Shown: positions 23,190 to 35,189, numbered from the stretch's first letter. The stretch: 64,000 nt of DNA from Orientallactaga sibirica (GCA_036365145.1 JAEOAD010000040.1:15289501-15353500); one strand, 5' to 3'. Program-made: numbers and translations. The notes: a model not told the origin generated them from the letters alone.

Positions 23190-23300
23190 CAGGTCTTAGT
23201 GAAATGTTGTGGAAATTCCTTAACCTCTTTGAATCTTGTTTTTCACATCTGTAGAATGGGGATAATACCATCTAGCTGGGGTAATGTTCAACAGGACAAG
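23190..23300 (-). mobile_element. MIR fragment, minus strand
   Basis: Clear core: ccttaacctctttgaatctt followed by catctgtagaatggggataa. Confidence 0.75.
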
Positions 23301-23339
23301 CCCCAGTTCCATAGCTGCTGCTAAGAAACAACACCCAAA

Positions 23340-23578
23340 GGCTGGGTTCATGGATCCATTAGTAAAGTGCTTTCCACACAAATGAGGGCCTGAGTTTGGT
23401 TCCTCAGCACCCCCTTAAAAAAAAAAAAAAAAAAAAAACCAAGCATGGTAACATGTGCCTGTAACACCAGCTCTGCGGAGACAGAGACAGGAGGATCCCT
23501 GGGACTTGCTGGCCAGCTAGTTTAGCCAAATTGGTGAGTTCTGGGTTCAGAGGGAGACCTTGCATCAAAAAATATGGT
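23340..23578 (+). mobile_element. B4/RSINE-type SINE
   Basis: tRNA-like head (gggcctgagtttggttcctc as B box), A-run at 23417-23440, then a B1-related tail ending gggagaccttgcatcaaaaa. Confidence 0.65.
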
Positions 23579-23582
23579 GGAT

Positions 23583-23784
23583 GGGCTGGAGAGATGGCTT
23601 AGCGGTTAAGGCGCACACCTGCAAAGCCTAAGGACCCCGGTTCGATTCTCCAGGTCCCATGTGAGCCAGATGTACACAGTGGTGCATGCGTCTGGAGTTC
23701 ATTTGCAGTGGCTAGAGGCCCTGGCGTGCCCATTCTCACTCTCTCTCTGTCTCTAATAAAATAAATAGATAATAAATAAAAAAT
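23583..23784 (+). mobile_element. DIP-like SINE
   Basis: Full copy placed directly behind the B4-type element. Confidence 0.9.
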
Positions 23785-24397
23785 ACAGCAGATAACAATC
23801 TAAGAGGCTATCCAATGTCAATCTCTGACCTCCACACACGTGAACAGAGAGAGAGAGAAGTGCCAAATAAATGACACCTCGGATGGCTAGGGTCGCGAGC
23901 AATGGACTCAACAAGAGCCAACTTGGCATACTAGCCAATGTGCTATACATGCAGCTGCCTCCTGTCCTGTTAAAGCCTGTTTCCCAGCACACACACACTG
24001 TTAACTGCACACACTGTTCTGCAAAGGCCTATACTAAAGGGCTCCCTCTAGAGGCAAAATAAATAAACCACATAGAGCTGCCCAAGGGCCCACCCAGAAT
24101 CAGATTCAACTTCCTTTAGGATGCTGAGGCTACACCTACTCCCAGACAATTAGATGTTTCCAGAAAGGAAAAATGGCACTGAGATAGGAAGTCCAAGGGC
24201 CTCTGGGAACCTTGCAAGCATGCTTCACTGACAAATGGCCCTGATGGCACGCCAGAAGTAAAAGCCCAGGCGGTGTGATGTTCAACTACAGGCCTGAAGG
24301 AAAGACGATTAGAGCAGGTAGCTCACGCCACCCGTGTTCCTCATTGCAGCCACTCAGCAGCCGGCAGCAAAGGGCACAGGTGAAGAATGTGACACTT
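23785..24397. other. Unique intronic stretch
   Basis: About 600 bp with no recognised repeat or gene. Confidence 0.5.
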
Positions 24398-24512
24398 GCC
24401 GGGCGTGGTGGCGCACACCTTTAATCCCAGCATTCGGGATTGCTGAGAGGCTACCTGAGAGGATTTGCCTGGGCCAGAGGCTCAAAAAAAAAAAAAAAAA
24501 AAGAAAAAAGAA
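24398..24512 (+). mobile_element. B1 SINE, internally deleted
   Basis: The first third and the A tail are intact but the middle is rearranged or deleted after cattcgggat. Confidence 0.75.
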
Positions 24513-24559
24513 CCTGAGTCTCCATTCTTAGACCAAAGTGGCATTGTTTAAGGATTCAG

Positions 24560-24790
24560 CCTGTTTAGCAGAGGCGCCAGACCTAAGCCTAAGAACACTG
24601 GGTCCAATCTCCAAAAAAAAAAAAGTGAGGAATGCAACTTGCCCACAAGGGAGCACACACATCTATTTCTTAGCAGCCACACTGCTGGCGCGCCCATTTC
24701 TGTCTCCCCTCTCCCTCTCTGTCTATCTCTCTGGGTCTCTCTCTCTCTCCAAAAATAAATAAATAATAATAAAAGAAATTTTAAAAAAAA
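24560..24790 (+). mobile_element. DIP-like SINE, long subtype, diverged
   Basis: Recognisable from aagcctaagaacactgggtc and the insert-associated cttgcccacaaggg. An oligo-A replaces part of the middle. Confidence 0.68.
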
Positions 24791-25212
24791 GAAGATTCTG
24801 TGTCACGAGTGAAATGTAGCAAATATTATTCAATCAGAAAGCTCCTAGAAGGGATCTTGTGCTCAAAATCAGGAGGCCCAAGTATTAGCATCAATGTGTG
24901 AATAGAAGTTGTATTGTTGTCACTTGAGTCTCTTTCAAGTAGCATGACGGGGACTTCACTGGCAAGGATAAGTCCTCTTCAAGGGTGGCCTTGGGAGCCG
25001 GATGAGCCTGTGTTGTAGAAGAGGGTGGGTGACTGGTGCGGCTATTTTTATCCCAAATGCAATAGAGATGTCTGGTTCTTTGCATTAAAAGGCTTATGAA
25101 ATATTTGTCACATATTCAAAATATATAGCCTGCCTTCTCTCAAAAAAAAAAGGATTAAGGTGGTTTTTAACTATTAAAACAGTCTAGGCCAGCACAATTG
25201 AGAGTATAAACT
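24791..25212. other. Unique intronic stretch
   Basis: Nothing recognised apart from an oligo-A at 25142-25150. Confidence 0.5.
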
Positions 25213-25410
25213 GGGGCTGGAGAGGTGGATCAGTGGTTAAGGCTCTTGCCTACAAAGCCTAATGACTCAGGTTTGATTCCCCAGTGCCCACGTAAAGCCA
25301 GATGCACAAGGGGGCGCATGCATCTGGAGTTCGTTTTCAATGCATCCATTCTCTCTCTTTCTCTCTGTCTCCCTCTCCTTGCAAATAAATAAATAAAATA
25401 TGGTTTAAAA
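25213..25410 (+). mobile_element. DIP-like SINE, small internal deletion
   Basis: Missing part of the segment before the CT-rich stretch. Flanks agtataaac and aatataaac. Confidence 0.87.
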
Positions 25411-25633
25411 TAAAATAAAGAATATAAACAGAAGCCATCTAATGAGATGAGCAAGGAACACCATGGTTGCTGGTTGCTGTCAGGACCACTGGGGCTGTGT
25501 TCCCCAGCCTGGGACACCCCATCTACCAGTGCTTTGTGCAGTGCTGAGGGCTTGGTGTGAGAAGGACTAAGTGTACCCTCTTGGAGTCCATGCTCTTCAC
25601 GGGAAGAAGGAATTTAAATTTAAACAGAAAACG

Positions 25634-25742
25634 AACACTGGGTGTGATGGATTCCCACATGTAATATTAGCCCTCACGACGCTGAGGCAGGAAGATCACA
25701 AGTTCCAAAACAGCTTGGGTTACCCAGTGAGAGTCTGTGTCA
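25634..25742 (+). mobile_element. Ancient B1-like SINE
   Basis: Weak 7SL-related pattern: ctgggtgtgatgg, gctgaggcaggaagatcac and gagagtctgtgtc. Confidence 0.5.
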
Positions 25743-25806
25743 GAAGGAAGGAAAGAAAGCAAGGAGGAAGGGAGGGAAAGGGGACAGAGAGAGGGAAGGA
25801 GAGAGA
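25743..25806. repeat. (GGAA)n-like purine tract
   Basis: Irregular A/G-only stretch at the 3' end of the B1-like element. Confidence 0.8.
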
Positions 25807-26327
25807 ATTTCCAAGAAGAAATGGCTGGTAGATTCGCAGTGGCCTCCCAAGCTGGGTCAGAGGTAACTTTGAACCCTGCACTGTCAACTTCATCCCTCTG
25901 ATACTTTCACCCTCCCTGGTCCTAAGCCCTGTGCTTCCCAGTGCCTGCTTGTCTCCTGCCCCCAGAACATGGTTGACGGTCACGGTGGGCAAGTACTCAG
26001 GCGGTGTGAGTTTTACCCTGATGTCGCTCCTTCGTCTTACTGCAAATCTGTGCCTTCCCCGTCAGTGCACAACACAGGCAAAATCTACCGTGTTCCTGTC
26101 AGGCATGTGCGTCCTTGGGCCTTTGGATCTAGAATATTAAACAGTGTGACTCATTCCCACGATCTCAACTCACGTATTCCCTCTTCTGGTAAGGCTTCCC
26201 CGAGGCCTTCAAGCCAGAGCAGTCCCTCTCCTCTCCCAGACACTTACTTTACCTCTCTCTCTCCAATAACGGGTGGTTTTCCTATTTACATATTAGTCCC
26301 TCACATTCACACATTGGACAGTATATT
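25807..26327. other. Unique intronic stretch
   Basis: About 520 bp, no recognised repeat or exon. Confidence 0.5.
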
Positions 26328-26333
26328 TCTTTT

Positions 26334-26573
26334 TTTTTTTTTTTTTTTTGGAGAGAGAGAGAGGGAGAGGAAGACAGAGATGGGTGCGCCAGCAGTCTCT
26401 CAGCTGCTGTGAACGAAATCCAGATGCGTGTGCCCCCTTGTGGGCAAGTGCGGCATTGCGCCCTTGCGTCACTTTGCATCTGGCTAAACGTGGGACCTGG
26501 GGATTGGAACCGCTGGAGATTGGAACCAGCGTTCTTAGGCTTAGGAGGCAGGCGCCTTAACCGCTAAGCCCTG
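26334..26573 (-). mobile_element. DIP-like SINE, long subtype, minus strand
   Basis: Carries the extra segment (cttgtgggcaagtgcggcat region) and an inner near-duplication of gggattggaacc at 26500-26528. The TSD acagtatatttcttt / acagtacatttcttt (26319 and 26574) differs at one base. Confidence 0.87.
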
Positions 26574-26634
26574 TACAGTACATTTCTTTACATCCTCTGT
26601 GTCTAATGATGCGCCCTGGGGTATGGTGATTACA

Positions 26635-26810
26635 CTAGTTACCGTTCATTGAGCGGCTACCATATTTCAGTCCGTGCAGGCCACTCTGCCTGAATCATGA
26701 ACCTTCACAGTAAATAGACATCCTTGTGCCCATGTGACATACAGGATATACGTTAGAGGGATGGACTGAGAAGCCTGTCCGAATTGCAGAACTGAAAACT
26801 GGCAGACCTA
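26635..26810 (+). mobile_element. Possible MIR
   Basis: Starts ttcattgagcggctaccata, resembling the MIR head, then decays. Confidence 0.4.
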
Positions 26811-27030
26811 CAATTCCCACATCGATATTTTAAACTTGAAAGCCTGTGATTTTTCCACCGCCCTGTGTTTCTTAGGCAGCCTTCCATGTGTATGTTTGTT
26901 GAATGAAAATATATATATATTTCAACAATACTCTAAAAATCTCCACTCTATCAGAATAATACATCAAAGGAAGGTGAGTAGTCCAAGTGCTCTGAAGTCT
27001 GAGGAAAGGCTTAATCATTTTTAAAATCTA

Positions 27031-27202
27031 GGGCTGGAGAGATGGCTTAGCAGTTAAGGTGCTTGCCTACGAGGCCTGAGGACCCATGTTTGATTTCCCA
27101 GTACCCACATAAGCCAGATGCACAAAGTGGCACATGCATCTGGAGTTTGCAGTGGCCAGAGGCCCTGGCATGCCCATTTTCTCTCTCTGTGTGTCTCAAA
27201 TA
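27031..27202 (+). mobile_element. DIP-like SINE
   Basis: Body complete except for a short loss before gtttgcagtggcc; short CT-rich end. Confidence 0.87.
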
Positions 27203-27245
27203 AACAGCATCTATGTTGAAGGAACATGTAATAATACAATTCTCA

Positions 27246-27452
27246 GGGCTGAAGTGATGGTGTAGTGGTTATGAGTCTTGCCTGCAAAGACAAAGGACCC
27301 AAGTTTGATTCCCTAGTACCCATCTAAGACTGATGCACAAGGTGGCACATGTCTAAAGTTCGTTTGCAGTGGCTGGAGGCTCTACCATGCCCATTCTCTC
27401 TTTCTCTCTTTTCTTTCCTCCCCCCCTCAAATAAACAAATAAAAACAAAAAA
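27246..27452 (+). mobile_element. DIP-like SINE, diverged
   Basis: Second copy in the same orientation about 45 bp downstream of the previous one; several changes in the A-box region. Confidence 0.83.
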
Positions 27453-27460
27453 ATTAAACA

Positions 27461-27560
27461 TGCAGGTCTTTATTTCCAGAACGTAAGAGGCTGAGGTAGG
27501 AGGATAGCGAGCTCAAAGCCAGCCTGAGATACAGAGTCTTTCTCAACAAAACAAAACAAA
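27461..27560 (+). mobile_element. B1-like SINE fragment
   Basis: Middle of a B1 body (gctgaggtaggaggatagcg) with an AAAAC-type tail. Confidence 0.6.
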
Positions 27561-28106
27561 TTGAATAAAACTGTAAAATTGTCAGGGAAGTATGTGGGAA
27601 AAACAAAGACCAGTTGGAAATCAAATCCATCTCTTTTTTTCTTCCCTTTCTCTTGGTCTTGGGGTGCATGGAACAGAAGAAGAAAATGATGATCTTGTGG
27701 CGGGAAAGGGAGACACTCATTGGTCATCACAACTGACCACAAGTAACTCGGTGTTGCCAGGCTCTACGGGGACATCCTGCAATTCCCAACGTGGCAGTTT
27801 CAAAATACACAGTGCTGAAAGGGAGACTGTTGCTCAGATCAGTTCACCAACTGTTTACTCACGGTGCTGTGGTTGCCCAGAGCTAAGCAGTTAACCAAGG
27901 CCAAGCTGCTGTGTCTTGACCACTGGCCACGGGCAACATGGGAATCCATGAGCTGGCTCTTCCCAAGCAGCAAGAGGAGGGAAGACATCTCCATTCTAGG
28001 GGGATCCTGCACGTCCAGTTTTGTCCCATTGAGCTGTTTATGATCCTCAACTAGTGCATTCCAATCTCACTGGGACACATTCTCATGTCATAGCTCTCTT
28101 TTGTTT
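27561..28106. other. Unique intronic stretch
   Basis: About 550 bp, no recognised repeat or gene. Confidence 0.5.
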
Positions 28107-28321
28107 GTTTATATTATTTACTTATTTATTTACTTATTTGAGAGAAAGAGGCAGATAGAGAAAAAATGGACATGCCAGGGCCTCCAGCCGCTGCAAACGA
28201 ACTCCAGACGCATGCGCCACCTTGTGCATCTGGCTTACATGGGTCCTGGGGAATCAAGCCTCAAACCAGGGTCCTTAGGCTTCACAGGCAAGTGCTTAAC
28301 TGCCAAACCATCTCTCCAGCC
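28107..28321 (-). mobile_element. DIP-like SINE, minus strand
   Basis: Full body in reverse; the CT-rich part is short, so it is an older copy. Confidence 0.87.
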
Positions 28322-30404
28322 CGAAGACTGGGAAACTTTGTAAGAGGTTTCTTGAGCTCACATTTCTGGTCCACAGTTGAAGGTCCACATTGGCTCTTTT
28401 TGATGGTGGAGTCCTAAGATGACACGGTGTCAATGGAGAGAGACAGGGAGAGGAGATTGTGTGTACATCTGTGTTCTGGTTTGTCTCTTTTATAAGGCCA
28501 TCAGTGTCTCATCATAAGGGGTCTGCCCTGTTAGTCTCATCTAAACCTAATCGACTCCTCAGATTAAAATCACACTCTCTTGAAACCTCACCATGCGGAG
28601 TAAGTTTCCACCCATGACCATTTGGCCAACGCGTACAGACCACGTGGAAACCATAGTAGTGTTCTGTTGGGTGTAGCAGGGGGAGGAGCACACGCGTGGA
28701 ACATGGGCACATGGACCTCTTGGGGCATTATGGCAATAACCCGGGCATGATGAGAATCCATTTGATTCTCGATATTTCTGGTTGGATTGTATACTGGACA
28801 CCCAGAGAAAGGAAGGGATCAAGGACGAACCTGAAGTTTTGGATCGGACGATGGGAAGGATATAAGAACTATTGAATAGAACAAGAACAATACAAGAAGA
28901 GCTGGTGGGGAGGCCTGGGGTGTGTGGATGTGTTGTTTTAAGACATCAAAAGGAAGCTGTAGAGTGGCTGGTCTGATAAGCAAGTCTGGAGTTAGGGAAG
29001 TTCCAGGCTTGGAGGCCATGATGTGTGAAGGGGAGAGAGTGTGGAACCCACGGCCTGGGCTCAGAGCCCTGCTCCTCCCTGTGAACTTGGACAAGGTTTT
29101 TCTTCCCGCTTCCTTCCCTGTCCTCATCGGAGAGGCGATATGGCAGAACTCATGCCACCGGACAGCTGGGAGGGTTAATTGAAGCCAGGGTGTAAAACAT
29201 AGCACTTAACAAGGGATGAACGGGTGTCAGCACCTTTCTCTGGCAACCTTCTGAGTTGACAGACTCAATAGATGCCACATATGATAATAAGGACGAAGGA
29301 AGGCCCGGCAGGTCAGGGTAAGGAGACTGGACTCCATGCCGCAAGCAAAGGGAACATGTCAATGGGACGCTTCTGAATAAAGAGAAATTGTGTTCGTGTG
29401 GTTATGCTGGATTGGGTGGGTGGACATAGACCAGGAGTGGAGGGGTTGGCTAGAGCATGTCTCAAAGCCATGTAGGTATGGTTCAGGAGAGCCAAGGTCA
29501 GAGTGATGGTCCTAGAGAGGGAGGGGCTGCACATGCAGGACGAAAGCCCACCCTCATCCTCTGTGGTCACGGGCACCATGACAGAGAGGCTGTGAGCCAG
29601 TGCACTGTGGGTTCCTGAGGCTCCCTACGGCCTCCTTTTTAGTTGCCCCTCTACAAGGACACAGGGACAGCCTGCTGTTCTGTCCCCGGGACCATCTCCT
29701 TTCCTGCAGCGCACCCTTGCAGCATCTCTGGGCATCCTCCTCGAAGTGTAGTCAGCATGGCTCATCTTGTGCAGCAGAGCAGAGAACGCCCGGCCCCAGC
29801 CGCCGGCGGCAGGAGACTAGCTTCTCTCCAGAGTCTCCCAGTCACCTTTGATTCCCGTTGCCAGAAAGGATTTGTGCATCCAGCAGGGCGGAATGTCTCC
29901 TTTCTCATTAAATACCAACCGCAAGCAGGCCATCGCCATCGGTTCTGTCGGGAGTGAAAGAGAAGCTGAAATTTCACTTCATCCTCCAACTTGAGCTCCA
30001 AGGTGGCTGGGACAGGGGGTGAAGGAGGGTCTCTTCAGGGGACATCTCCCTTCTGTATGTACATGCCGCTCACAGCAGCGGCAGACAGAAGGGTGAGCAG
30101 AGTGGAAGGAGGGTCACACTGTTTCCTGGGGGGTGGGGCACTGAAAAAAGGGTACTAGGACCCACCTATTCAAACCGGTAGTTTTGCTTATTACCAGAGA
30201 TTGGAATGTGTCATTCTTTGAGACAGATATGCCTTGAAGAGATACGTTTTGATTGGACCACACCGTATTTTAACACACATTGAATGTGTTGCCAACATTT
30301 AAAAAAGAAAATCAAGAGATTTCACATTCCAAACTGGATTTGAGCAACCAGGTTGCTTATTCTAGCCACACTGGGCTAGCTTTCTTCGGGCAAAAATTGG
30401 CAAA
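28322..30404. other. Long SINE-free stretch with a GC-rich patch
   Basis: About 2.1 kb. The only repeat I recognise is a decayed MIR at about 29030-29230. A short CpG-containing GC-rich patch lies at 29784-29815. Several overlapping open frames occur on both strands, none with a domain. SINE depletion makes this a candidate regulatory stretch. Confidence 0.5.
29030..29230 (-). mobile_element. Decayed MIR, minus strand
   Basis: Segments such as ctgtgaacttggacaagg and ttaattgaagccagggtgta keep the MIR order but are strongly diverged. Confidence 0.45.
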
Positions 30405-30600
30405 GGGCTGGGGAGATGGCTCAGCAGTTAAGGCCCTTGCCTGCAATGTCTAACAACCTGAGTTCGATTCCCCAGAACTTACATAAAGTCAGAGGCAGTG
30501 GCACATGCATCTGGAGGTTATTTGTAGTGGCTGGAGGCCCTGGCACGCCCATTCTCTCTCCGTGGCTCTCTATTTCTCTCTGCTTACAAATAGAAAAATC
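30405..30600 (+). mobile_element. DIP-like SINE (first of three)
   Basis: Full body. First in a head-to-tail run of three SINEs bracketed by aaattggcaaag (30393-30404) and aaatcagcaaag (about 30955-30966). Confidence 0.88.
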
Positions 30601-30601
30601 A

Positions 30602-30749
30602 AGCCAGGTGTGGTGATGCACGCCTTTAATCACAGCACTTGGGAGGCAGAGGTGGGAGGATTGCTGTGAGTTCGAGGCCGCCCTGAGACTACACAGTGAA
30701 TTCCAGGTCAGCCTGAGTTAGAGTGAGACCCTACCTTGAAAAAAAAAAT
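30602..30749 (+). mobile_element. B1 SINE (second of three)
   Basis: Complete body inserted in the A-rich tail of the preceding SINE. Confidence 0.9.
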
Positions 30750-30752
30750 CAG

Positions 30753-30954
30753 GGGCTGGAGAGATGGCTTAGCAGTTAAGGCACTGGCCTGCAAAGCCTA
30801 AGGATCCTGGGTCTATTGTCCAAGACCCACATAAGCCAGATGTACAAGGTGGCACATGCATCTGGAGTTTGTTTTCAGTGGCTGGAGACCCTGGAGCGTC
30901 CATTATTTCTCTCTTTCTCTCAAATAAGTAAAAATGTGTTTAATATTTTTTTAA
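30753..30954 (+). mobile_element. DIP-like SINE (third of three)
   Basis: Full body inserted in the A tail of the B1. Confidence 0.9.
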
Positions 30955-30966
30955 AAATCAGCAAAG

Positions 30967-32176
30967 TTCTGGAATGAATGGCCACCGAGTCCTCACTGAG
31001 GTCAGCGCTACTCACCATGGGCCCTGCCCAGCTTGCCTTCCTTGGTTCCTTGCCTTGCTAGCCTGTGAGTTAGCAAACCCTGGGTGAGAGAGATCAGACT
31101 GGCCAGTGAATGAACTCAAAGCGAGGAGCTGACTCAGTTCTGTATCAGGAGGAAACGAGACAAGGAGGTGAGGGGATCAGATGGAGGGGAGGGTGTGCAG
31201 TTACCCAGACAGTGAGGAGGGGACGGAGGCTTGTCTTCTGGTGAGCCATTTCCTGTCTCCTATCATAAGTGGGCCAGCTCACAGACAACAGGGAGCCCTC
31301 CTCTGCACACCAGCTCATGTTGCCTGGCTAGCTGAACTCCAGGAAGGTCGCACCACCAGGACTTCTGTAAATACTTCTGGGGTCCAGCCCAGTCCATCAC
31401 AGACTCAGAATTTTGTAGAAAGGACATTCATTTTCTCTTCATGCCTCCTTCCCCCTAAAGTACCAAAGCTGCGGTACATCTCGTGCTGGCGTTCTAAGAA
31501 ACGCACTGATTGGCTTTGCATCTGCTTGCTTTGATGAGGAAGCTCAGGACCCCAGCTTCATTAGTACCAAGAAAATTGATGTTTCAGATTGCTTATTCGA
31601 ACCGACAGCATATCCACGGTTTGTGGTTTGGTTGAAAAATGGTCTTCTGTGTTCTTTGTGTTCATCCCTCAAGTTCATGGCCATCACCACCTGAGAATAC
31701 TTAGTGCTCAGAGTCACTGAAAGGCAGCATAAATCCTGCTTGCTTTGAACACAGCCCAGGGTTCATCATATCTTCCTGTCCCAGCCAACACTAATCAGCT
31801 CTTCCCTTCTCCTTCTCTCTTTTGTGCTTGTAAATCAAGAGGCCCCAGTATTAGTCACCGCAGAAGCGATCATTACTAAGCACAGACGCTGCCTTCATCC
31901 ATCACTCTGGGCCTCACAGAGGATAGAGAGAGCTGACATTATACAATGACCAGTCACTATAACTGAATTTTTCCCCCCAAAGCTTAAGAGTGTAAATATT
32001 TCAATGTAGATTCTATACCCTCTGCAGCTATGGTAACTAACGCTAGGATATGAGGCCAAACGTAAGTGTATTTGTTTTGTGAAGTTTTCCTTTCCTGGAC
32101 TCAAAAATGTATCTTTAGAGCCTCAAGAATTTGAAACAGCAATGGTTTTTTAATAGTGTAGTTGTGGGATTCAGAT
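30967..32176. other. Unique intronic stretch
   Basis: 1.2 kb without a SINE. A frame at 31181-31534 is open on the + strand but shows no family signature and no splice context I trust. Confidence 0.5.
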
Positions 32177-32375
32177 TTTTTTTTTTTTAACAAGAGAGAG
32201 AAAATTGGCACGCCAGGGTCTCTGGCTGCTGCAGTCAAACTCCAGACGCGTGTGCCACCTTGTGTGCATGCGTGGCCTTGTGCACATGTATCACCTTCCA
32301 TGGGTTCTGAGGAGTCGAACCTGTGTCCTTGGGCTTTGCAGGCACGTGTCTTAACTGCTAAGCCATGTCTCCAGC
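32177..32375 (-). mobile_element. DIP-like SINE, long-type variant, minus strand
   Basis: Has an extra segment (gcatgcgtggccttgtgcac region). Flanking repeat gattcagat / ggttcagat. Confidence 0.83.
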
Positions 32376-33923
32376 CAGGTTCAGATATTTTAAAGATACT
32401 CTCATCAGTTTGAGACAGCAGAATTAAATGCTATTTATATGCTGGGTCTGGGATATACAGGGTCCTTCCAAGAAAGCCATAACTTGTGCTTTGCTAGTCA
32501 TCTGTCCACTTGGAAAATTCATTTCCTGCTCTGGCACAGCACATGGTCAAGGGCATTGCTGCCTCCCCCCCCCCACCCCACAACAAGAAAAGAAAGACTG
32601 TTTCCAGATCAACTACATAGTCTATGAACTTCTCTCCACATCGCTGACAGAGGGCTGCTGGCCCACATGGACATGTTCCACTTGTGTACTATGGCTTGGG
32701 AGCTGCTTGAATGCACATGGCCTTTAGATTTTTCCATCACATGGTATTTCTTCCAAATTCTGAATTTCCCATATCGACCACTTTACTATTTTTAAGCAGA
32801 ATAGTTCCAAGCTCAAGTAGCTGGTGGGTATGGTAAATGCCTCACCAATTTGAGAGGGAAGTTAACTCTTCCCAGGAGAGGGCACAGGGCAGTATGAAAG
32901 TATAGGCTGGGACTTGTCCTGGCCTATTTCTCTCTAGAAAATGAGGGTTGACAGTTGTATCATCACAGTCCCCTTTTACTAATGGTAACACCACATTTCA
33001 TCACTTAAGAGGCCGCTGATTTTTAGAAACATTATATTGCGTGTACTAATAAGAAAATGTGCCTCCGGTTAAAGGATCACACCAGACTCTTGTGGCTTTG
33101 AAACACATTCATGTAAATTTGGCAACTTCTCCTGTCGTAGATTGCATTGCTTGGTGTGAAAAAGGCAATCCTTTCCGATGACAAATGTAATATTGCTTTT
33201 CATCTCCTCAGGAGATGTCTTTCTAATAAAATAAGACATTTGCAAATAAATAAACCATGGGCTTATCCCAAGTAAGAAAGTAAGGCATTATGGGCCTTCT
33301 TCTTTAAGAAAAAAGGCATTTGCTTCATTCATTTCAAGGCACACCCCTCTGTTCTGTCTTGAGATTTTTCTAGAGATACAGTAACTTCTCATTTGAGTGC
33401 TAAATCATAACGTCCTCCTTTCTAAGACATTTAAATGACAGCTCAACTCAGTGGTGGCTGGTCAAGAGTGAACGTCACCCTGTGGAGGGGGCGAGACAAT
33501 ACCTGTGGTGATGTCAGTCACAGCCAGGCTGCATGATGACTTCTGCTCCTTGGTGACAGACACTGTTCAGCATCTCACAAGTCCATCCTGATGTCAGGGA
33601 CCTGAAAGTGAAAAATGAGAATCTAAGAATGGTGGAATTATAGGAAGGGCTTTGATTTACTGAAAATTTACTATGCATCTCGCAAAAATCTTGGCAAAAC
33701 TTTTATCACCCAAACTTTTATACCAATAAGTAGGTGCAAACAGAGACTGTTTGATCAGGTTAATATAACCACCCCCGATCTCCCACTAGGTAAGTTTCAG
33801 GGCAAAGATTCTGATGCACATAGTAGGACCACCCCTCCATCCAGTTCTGTGGCTCTACAAAGTGTCAACCATGACTGACATTTGATGAACATGGGCATCA
33901 CCTGAATAAGATCACAGACGTTT
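32376..33923. other. Long SINE-free, AT-leaning stretch
   Basis: About 1.5 kb with no recognised repeat and no open frame beyond a short one at its start. A C run lies at 32564-32574. The 32940-33420 core has many short AT-rich motifs and no sign of mobile-element origin; a candidate conserved non-coding element. Confidence 0.5.
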
Positions 33924-34046
33924 AAGTTGGCTGTGGTGATGCAATTCTGTAATCCCAGCTCTCAGGAGGCTAAAGCAGGAAGATCACGAATTCCATGCCA
34001 GCAAGGCTACATGGTGAGTCCTTGCTTCAAAAGACAAATAAAATAG
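33924..34046 (+). mobile_element. Ancient B1-like SINE
   Basis: Contains gtaatcccagctctcaggag and caaggctacatggtgagtcc; strongly diverged. Confidence 0.65.
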
Positions 34047-34256
34047 GGCTGGAGAGATAGCTGTTAAGATACTTGCTTTTGAAACTTAAGAACTCATGTT
34101 TGAATCTCCAGGTCCCACATAAGCCTGATGCACAGTGACGCAAGCATGCAACATCACACATGTACACAAGGGGGCCCATGTGTCTGGAGTTTGTTCACAG
34201 CGGCTGAAGGTCCTGGCAAGCCCATTCTCTCAAAAATAAATAAATATTTTTTAAAA
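34047..34256 (+). mobile_element. DIP-like SINE, long-type variant
   Basis: Has an inserted segment rich in CAAGCATGC/CACATG between the usual agcctgatgcac and gtgtctggag. Confidence 0.82.
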
Positions 34257-34299
34257 ACAAAATAGAATAAAACATGTTTTTAAAAGAGTTCAATCATGA

Positions 34300-34450
34300 G
34301 CCAGGCATGGAGGCGCATGCCCTTAATCCCAGCACTTGGGAGGCAGAGGTAGGAGGATCACCATGAGTTCGAGGCCACCCTGAGACTACATAGTGAGTTC
34401 CAGGTCAGCCTGAGCTAGAGTGAGACCCTACCTTGAAAAATCAAAACAAA

Positions 34451-34484
<34 letters not shown>

Positions 34485-34500
34485 AAGAAAAAAGAAAAAA
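34300..34500 (+). mobile_element. B1 SINE with long TSD
   Basis: Complete body, then AAAAC and (GAA)n/(GAAAAAA) tail. Perfect repeat agagttcaatcatga at 34285-34299 and 34502-34516. Confidence 0.92.
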
Positions 34501-34609
34501 AAGAGTTCAATCATGACAGTAGGCTATTCCGTTACTGCCACCCCATTATGATCTTTGGGCACTAAATAAACATTTTTTGTTTCTAAAAAACAAAAAAGAA
34601 GAAGAAGAA

Positions 34610-34838
34610 GGGCTAGAGGGATGGCTTAGTGGTTAAAGCACTTGCCTGTGAAACCTAAGAACTCATGTTTGAATCTCTAGGTCCCACGTAAGCCAGACAC
34701 ACAGTGACACAAGTGAGCAATGTACACATGCACACATGTCTGGAGTTCGTTTGCAGTAGCTGAAGACCATGGCATGCCCATCTCTCTCTCTCTCTCTCTC
34801 TCTCTCTGCCCCTCTCTCTCTAAAAAATAAGAAAAAAA
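34610..34838 (+). mobile_element. DIP-like SINE, long-type variant
   Basis: Same inserted segment as the copy at 34047, slightly shorter, with a pure (CT)n at 34781-34806. Confidence 0.85.
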
Positions 34839-34845
34839 AGTGGAG

Positions 34846-34998
34846 GCCGGACATGGTGGCGCACACCTTTAATCCCAGCACTCAGGAGGCAGAGGTAGGA
34901 GGATCACCATGAGTTTGAGACCACTCTGAGACTACATAGTGAATTCCAGGTCAGCCTGGACTAGAGTGAGACCCTACCTTGAAAAACAAAACAAACAG
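34846..34998 (+). mobile_element. B1 SINE
   Basis: First of three same-orientation B1 copies in 34846-35390. Confidence 0.9.
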
Positions 34999-35002
34999 AA
35001 AA

Positions 35003-35147
35003 GTTGGGTGTGGTGGTGCACGCTTTTAATCCCAGCACTTGGGAGAAAGAGGTAGGAGGGTCGCCATGAGTACAAGGCCACCCTGAGACTACATAGTGAA
35101 TTCCAAGTCAGCCTGAGCTACAGCAAAACCCTACCTCGAAAAACCAA
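35003..35147 (+). mobile_element. B1 SINE
   Basis: Second copy, separated by only a few bases from the first, with scattered changes. Confidence 0.9.
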
Positions 35148-35189
35148 AAGAAGCAGCAGAAGAAGAAGCAGCAGCAGAAGCAGCAGCAG
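35148..35189. repeat. (AGC/AAG)n trinucleotide tract
   Basis: Mixed GAA and GCA triplets between two B1 copies; likely an evolved A tail. Confidence 0.9.

Noticed and set aside
29600..30001. Frames on both strands around the GC-rich patch
   Set aside because: Overlapping frames on opposite strands with no conserved motif; best explained by base composition.
31181..31534. 117-codon open frame, possible extra exon or p70 first exon
   Set aside because: The product has no resemblance to LNX1 isoforms and no hydrophobic start.
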